A stretch of 64,000 nucleotides of DNA, from positions 31,206 through 95,205 of the forward strand of contig JBGVIT010000013.1 of the NCBI GenBank assembly GCA_045128915.1, read 5' to 3'. Source of the stretch: RGIG9115 sp045128915 (GTDB taxonomy: Bacteria; Bacillota; Clostridia; UBA1381). Positions 61,342-64,000 of this stretch are shown here, piece after piece (the stretch's first letter is position 1; every line of letters begins with the position of its first letter). Both the position numbers and the translations under genes were made by a program. The notes under the pieces were generated by a model that was not told where the DNA came from, made no database searches, and worked only from the letters and a program-made list of their open reading frames with translations.

Positions 61342-61530
61342 TTAGTATGCCATTATAAGTTGTGCTTTTTGCCCTGCCATTTCGGCTTTCATTCTCTCTA
61401 TGAACTTTACGAGTTCGGTTTCACATTCTGCCTCGGTTTTGGTATTAACCACAACGATAAGTGTCGCATTGCAATTGTCGCAGGAACGCAAGCGAGAATA
61501 AGTGTAAAGTATATGGTGATTTATCGTCAC
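61342..61530 (-). pseudogene. C-terminal fragment of an unidentified gene
   Basis: About 55 codons look like real protein: CDNCNATLIVVVNTKTEAEC followed by a charged helix ending KAEMAGQKAQLIMAY and a stop. The 5' side is replaced by the IS3-type element. I do not recognise the family. Confidence 0.35.
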
Positions 61531-62014
61531 AAAGACAAATATTCAATTAGTGAAATGTGTAATTCTTTTGAGGTTTTACGGAGCGGATATTATGGATATG
61601 TTGCTCGCATGGATCTGCCTGCAAAAGATTTACCATTAGCCGAAAAAAAATCAGAGAATGTCAAGACAAGTGTGGTAATACCTACGGATATAGTAGAGTG
61701 TATATATAGCTTGAAAGGCAGGGCATACAACATTACGCCATCAATGTCAAGAAAAGGCAACCCATACGACAATGCATTGGCTGAAAATTTCTTCTCAATT
61801 CTTAAAACTGAATGTATTTACAGAATTAAACTTAAAACATTTGATGAAGCTCACCTCATCATAGATGAATATATACATTTATACAATCATGAAAGAATAC
61901 AACTAAAAACAAAACTGACACCGCCAGAAAAACGATGCCAGTATATTGCTTAAATTTAAATATTATACCATAAAAGATCTTTTTTGTGTTGTCTGCACAA
62001 ACTGGTGCAGTTCA
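61498..62014 (+). mobile_element. internally deleted IS3-family element, copy 2 (left end lost)
   Basis: Starts abruptly in the OrfA-OrfB junction (AAGTGTAAAGTATATGGTG matches copy 1 near 54415) and runs to the right end ...GCACAAACTGGTGCAGTTCA at 62014. OrfA and the left end are missing. The OrfB remnant has the same fusion of LERQG to ITPSMSRKGN as copy 1 at 53917-54831, in the same DNA context. Confidence 0.85.
61513..61953 (+). pseudogene. IS3-type transposase OrfB, deleted
   Basis: VIYRHKDKYSISEMCNSFEV opens the protein, a frameshift follows at a run of A near 61645, then after the internal deletion comes ITPSMSRKGNPYDNALAENF and FDEAHLIIDEYIHLYNHERI to the natural end. The region with the first two acidic catalytic residues is missing. 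It is better preserved at the 3' end than copy 1. Confidence 0.85.
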
Positions 62015-62221
62015 GATCTGCACTACCTCTTTTTGTTATGCCCTTTTTGACTTGATTTCTTTTATATCATACTTTTTCAAAAAACGAAATTTACTATACG
62101 GAAATTAAGCCATTTTATGTAAAAACTCAAATAGTACCTAAATTAGAGCTCCTTTATGCTTTTAGGTAGTTTTTAAACATGCCCTTGATTTTTATTTGAA
62201 ATTCCAACACTAAGGCCAGAA

Positions 62222-64000
62222 TTATTTTTCAGCCGAGAGTATTTCAGCTTCTCTCAAAGGTCTTAAAGTGTTTAGGTTATGCCAAAATAACACTTCCGCA
62301 TAAGCGCCTGGCTTAAGGTTAAGTCCTGTAACTTCCAAGGCATCTGCTGTGTTTGTTATAAAATCAACAGCCTCCAAAGCTCTGCCCTTTGAATAGACAG
62401 CAAGGATTACAGTGGATGTAGTCGGAATTGCTAAAGCTTCTGCATTTACAGAAACAGAAAGGTTAGTAGCAGTAGCAGGAAGATTCGCAATTTCTACACC
62501 GTCGCTGGTAAATGTAACAAGTTTTACTTCTTCTTGGTCTTCTGAATAAGGGATATACACCTTAATATCAGCAAGATCAATCGGTGCAGTACCCGTAGCA
62601 GTTTGATCTTCATACGCATGTACAAATCTCACGAGTTTAATACCGTCCATGACAACGTTGTCCGCTGAAAGGATCAGATTGTCTGTATATGCATCGTATA
62701 AATCTACTTTCCAATTGTCTTTCTCAGATGCACGGCTCCATTCATATCTTAAACTATAAAAACCATAAGCATCTGGGGTAAATTTAGTTGTCACAGTATC
62801 AGTTTTGCCAAAAATCCATGATGTTACTGTATCCAACACAAGTGATTTATCCAAGTTATACCGTAATGAATATTTATAGTCATCTTTGTCTTTTCCAAAA
62901 GTACCTATAAAAACTTTAGGTCTTTTTGATCCGGCTGTATATTCGGAAATTCTCAGTTTGAACTCTGTTACCAGAGCACCTTTTGTTATAGGAGTGTCAA
63001 GTACACCATACACTGCTGTATGTTTTTTTTGTGTACCTATACCAACCTCCAGATAGTTACCTTTTGACGGATCATTTGCATCAATCTGCTTTACTGTAAA
63101 GGAGTCAGCTTCGTTTTTTTGTAATCCTTCATATGTAAATAGAAGATTTTCATTCTTAGTAGACTGGGCATCAACACCATAAGCTTCGTCAACTGTATAT
63201 TTGGTTGTGTCTGAAAAATCCTCTTCAACCAAGATAGTATCATTATTTGTATCATCTTTTTCAGGTTCAATTACAGGATACACCTTAATATCAGCAAGAT
63301 CGAACGTTCCAGTACCTGTATCTCTAAACTTATGTAGAAATGCCACATAATTAATGCTGTCTAGCTCAAGTCCGTTGACCGCTGAAACGATAAGTTCGTC
63401 TGTATATGCATCGTATATATCTACAGCCCACTTGTCACTCTCAGATGCACGGCTCCATACATATTTTAAACTATAAAAGCCATCATCATCTTTGGAAAAA
63501 GCATTTGTATAATCTCCCGATTTACCGTCAAATGCATTTGCTCCCGTCAACTTAGGTGTGGTGATTGCCTGAGCCACTAATGAATTTTTAGATGTGAGTG
63601 CATTATTCATAATAGCACCTATATTAACTTTTCTATTATCATCAGTACCTGCATTAATTCTCAATTTAAACTCTGCTACCAAAGTACCTTTTGTTACAGG
63701 AGTTTCAAATACATGATACACACCTGTATGGTTGCCACTTCCTGCACCCGCACTAACATTCAGATAGTTGCCTGTTGATGACTGCATTACTGTAAATGGA
63801 GTGTTTGTGGGCGCAGTTAATCCATCAAAAGTAAATACAAGATCTGGATTCTTAGCAGTCTGGGCAGAAGCACCATAAGCTTCGTCAACTGTATACTTGG
63901 TTGTGTCTGAGAAATCCTCATTTACATAATATGTAGGGCCTGGCTCATCAGGCTCAGATGCAGAAACTACCGGTGAAAACATCTGTAATGGCAGCATTAA
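62222..64000 (-). CDS. secreted protein with two tandem lectin-like repeats, N terminus beyond the window
   Basis: About 591 residues visible. The first visible residues LPLQMFSPVVSASEPDE look like the end of a signal peptide; the codon upstream of the first ATG is open (TTA), so the gene most likely begins outside the window. Two homologous domains of about 230 residues start with EDFSDTTKYTVDEAYG (about residues 27 and 260) and end with DLADIKVYP/I; they have a concanavalin-like pattern with GFYSL-x-Y-x-WSRASE-x-D-x-W. The last 85 residues form an Ig/FN3-like module (AVYSKGRALEAVDF; LKPGAYAEVLFWHNLNTLRP) seen in secreted Clostridial polysaccharide-degrading proteins. No catalytic domain or sorting signal is visible. 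Confidence 0.85.
   Translation of the reverse strand, partial: LMLPLQMFSPVVSASEPDEPGPTYYVNEDFSDTTKYTVDEAYGASAQTAKNPDLVFTFDGLTAPTNTPFTVMQSSTGNYLNVSAGAGSGNHTGVYHVFETPVTKGTLVAEFKLRINAGTDDNRKVNIGAIMNNALTSKNSLVAQAITTPKLTGANAFDGKSGDYTNAFSKDDDGFYSLKYVWSRASESDKWAVDIYDAYTDELIVSAVNGLELDSINYVAFLHKFRDTGTGTFDLADIKVYPVIEPEKDDTNNDTILVEEDFSDTTKYTVDEAYGVDAQSTKNENLLFTYEGLQKNEADSFTVKQIDANDPSKGNYLEVGIGTQKKHTAVYGVLDTPITKGALVTEFKLRISEYTAGSKRPKVFIGTFGKDKDDYKYSLRYNLDKSLVLDTVTSWIFGKTDTVTTKFTPDAYGFYSLRYEWSRASEKDNWKVDLYDAYTDNLILSADNVVMDGIKLVRFVHAYEDQTATGTAPIDLADIKVYIPYSEDQEEVKLVTFTSDGVEIANLPATATNLSVSVNAEALAIPTTSTVILAVYSKGRALEAVDFITNTADALEVTGLNLKPGAYAEVLFWHNLNTLRPLREAEILSAEK

Overview
The window is AT-rich, has strong AGGAGG-type ribosome binding sites, several TTG starts, and almost only genes for plant- or host-glycan catabolism. 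This points to an anaerobic Clostridia (Firmicutes) from a gut-like habitat. Anaerobiosis is supported directly by two oxygen-sensitive glycyl radical enzymes (GREs) with their radical-SAM activases, and by an EtfAB-type lactate dehydrogenase set.

Layout. 1-1115: 3' part of a galactokinase gene (minus strand, runs off the left edge). 1116-3527: gene graveyard with fragments of rhamnose isomerase, a GH39-like hydrolase and a DUF4432 protein, plus one intact unknown gene. 3528-11460 (minus): GRE cluster 1, in transcription order two Gfo/Idh/MocA oxidoreductases, GRE, a third Gfo/Idh/MocA, a hydroxypyruvate-isomerase-like TIM barrel, GRE activase and a D-lyxose isomerase-like cupin, with a divergent AraC regulator (11593-12435). 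12436-17466: esterase, a partly duplicated Gfo/FAD-oxidoreductase segment and a HAD phosphatase. 17478-24853 (minus): GRE cluster 2, four Gfo/Idh/MocA genes, activase and GRE, again with a divergent AraC regulator (24981-25889). 25890-26700: second graveyard. 26706-28789 (minus): YitT membrane protein and a DegT-family aminotransferase. 28970-38683 (plus): AraC regulator, then an operon with a ceramidase-like amidase, second DegT enzyme, GH78 rhamnosidase, alcohol dehydrogenase, DUF4867, L-rhamnose isomerase and SGNH hydrolase. 38792-39076: dead IS256-type element. 39076-41133: GH3. 41654-52843 (minus): a complete hexuronate route (uxaC, uxuB-like SDR, uxuA, kdgK, eda) with GH2, GH39, RraA-like, nitroreductase and esterase genes, and a divergent AraC regulator. 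53917-54831 and 61498-62014: two copies of an internally deleted IS3-type element. 54952-59086 (minus): GlcD/LctD-like dehydrogenase, EtfA with ferredoxin domain, EtfB and a broken larA. 59295-60998: C-terminally short GH31. 62222-64000: secreted protein with two large tandem repeats, cut by the right edge.

How it fits together. Glycosides (GH2, GH3, GH31, GH39, GH78; no signal peptide seen on these) are apparently cleaved inside the cell. Rhamnose and uronic acids feed RhaA and the UxaC-UxuB-UxuA-KdgK-Eda route. The most unusual content is the pair of paralogous GREs whose active-site loop reads G-C-N-W-M-C instead of the C-x-E of GRE dehydratases or C-C of pyruvate formate-lyase, each sitting among several sugar oxidoreductases. 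A second novelty candidate is the DegT/amidase/rhamnosidase operon, controlled through an operator-promoter that is repeated almost unchanged in front of a second, divergent DegT gene. No sugar transporter was recognised anywhere in the window.
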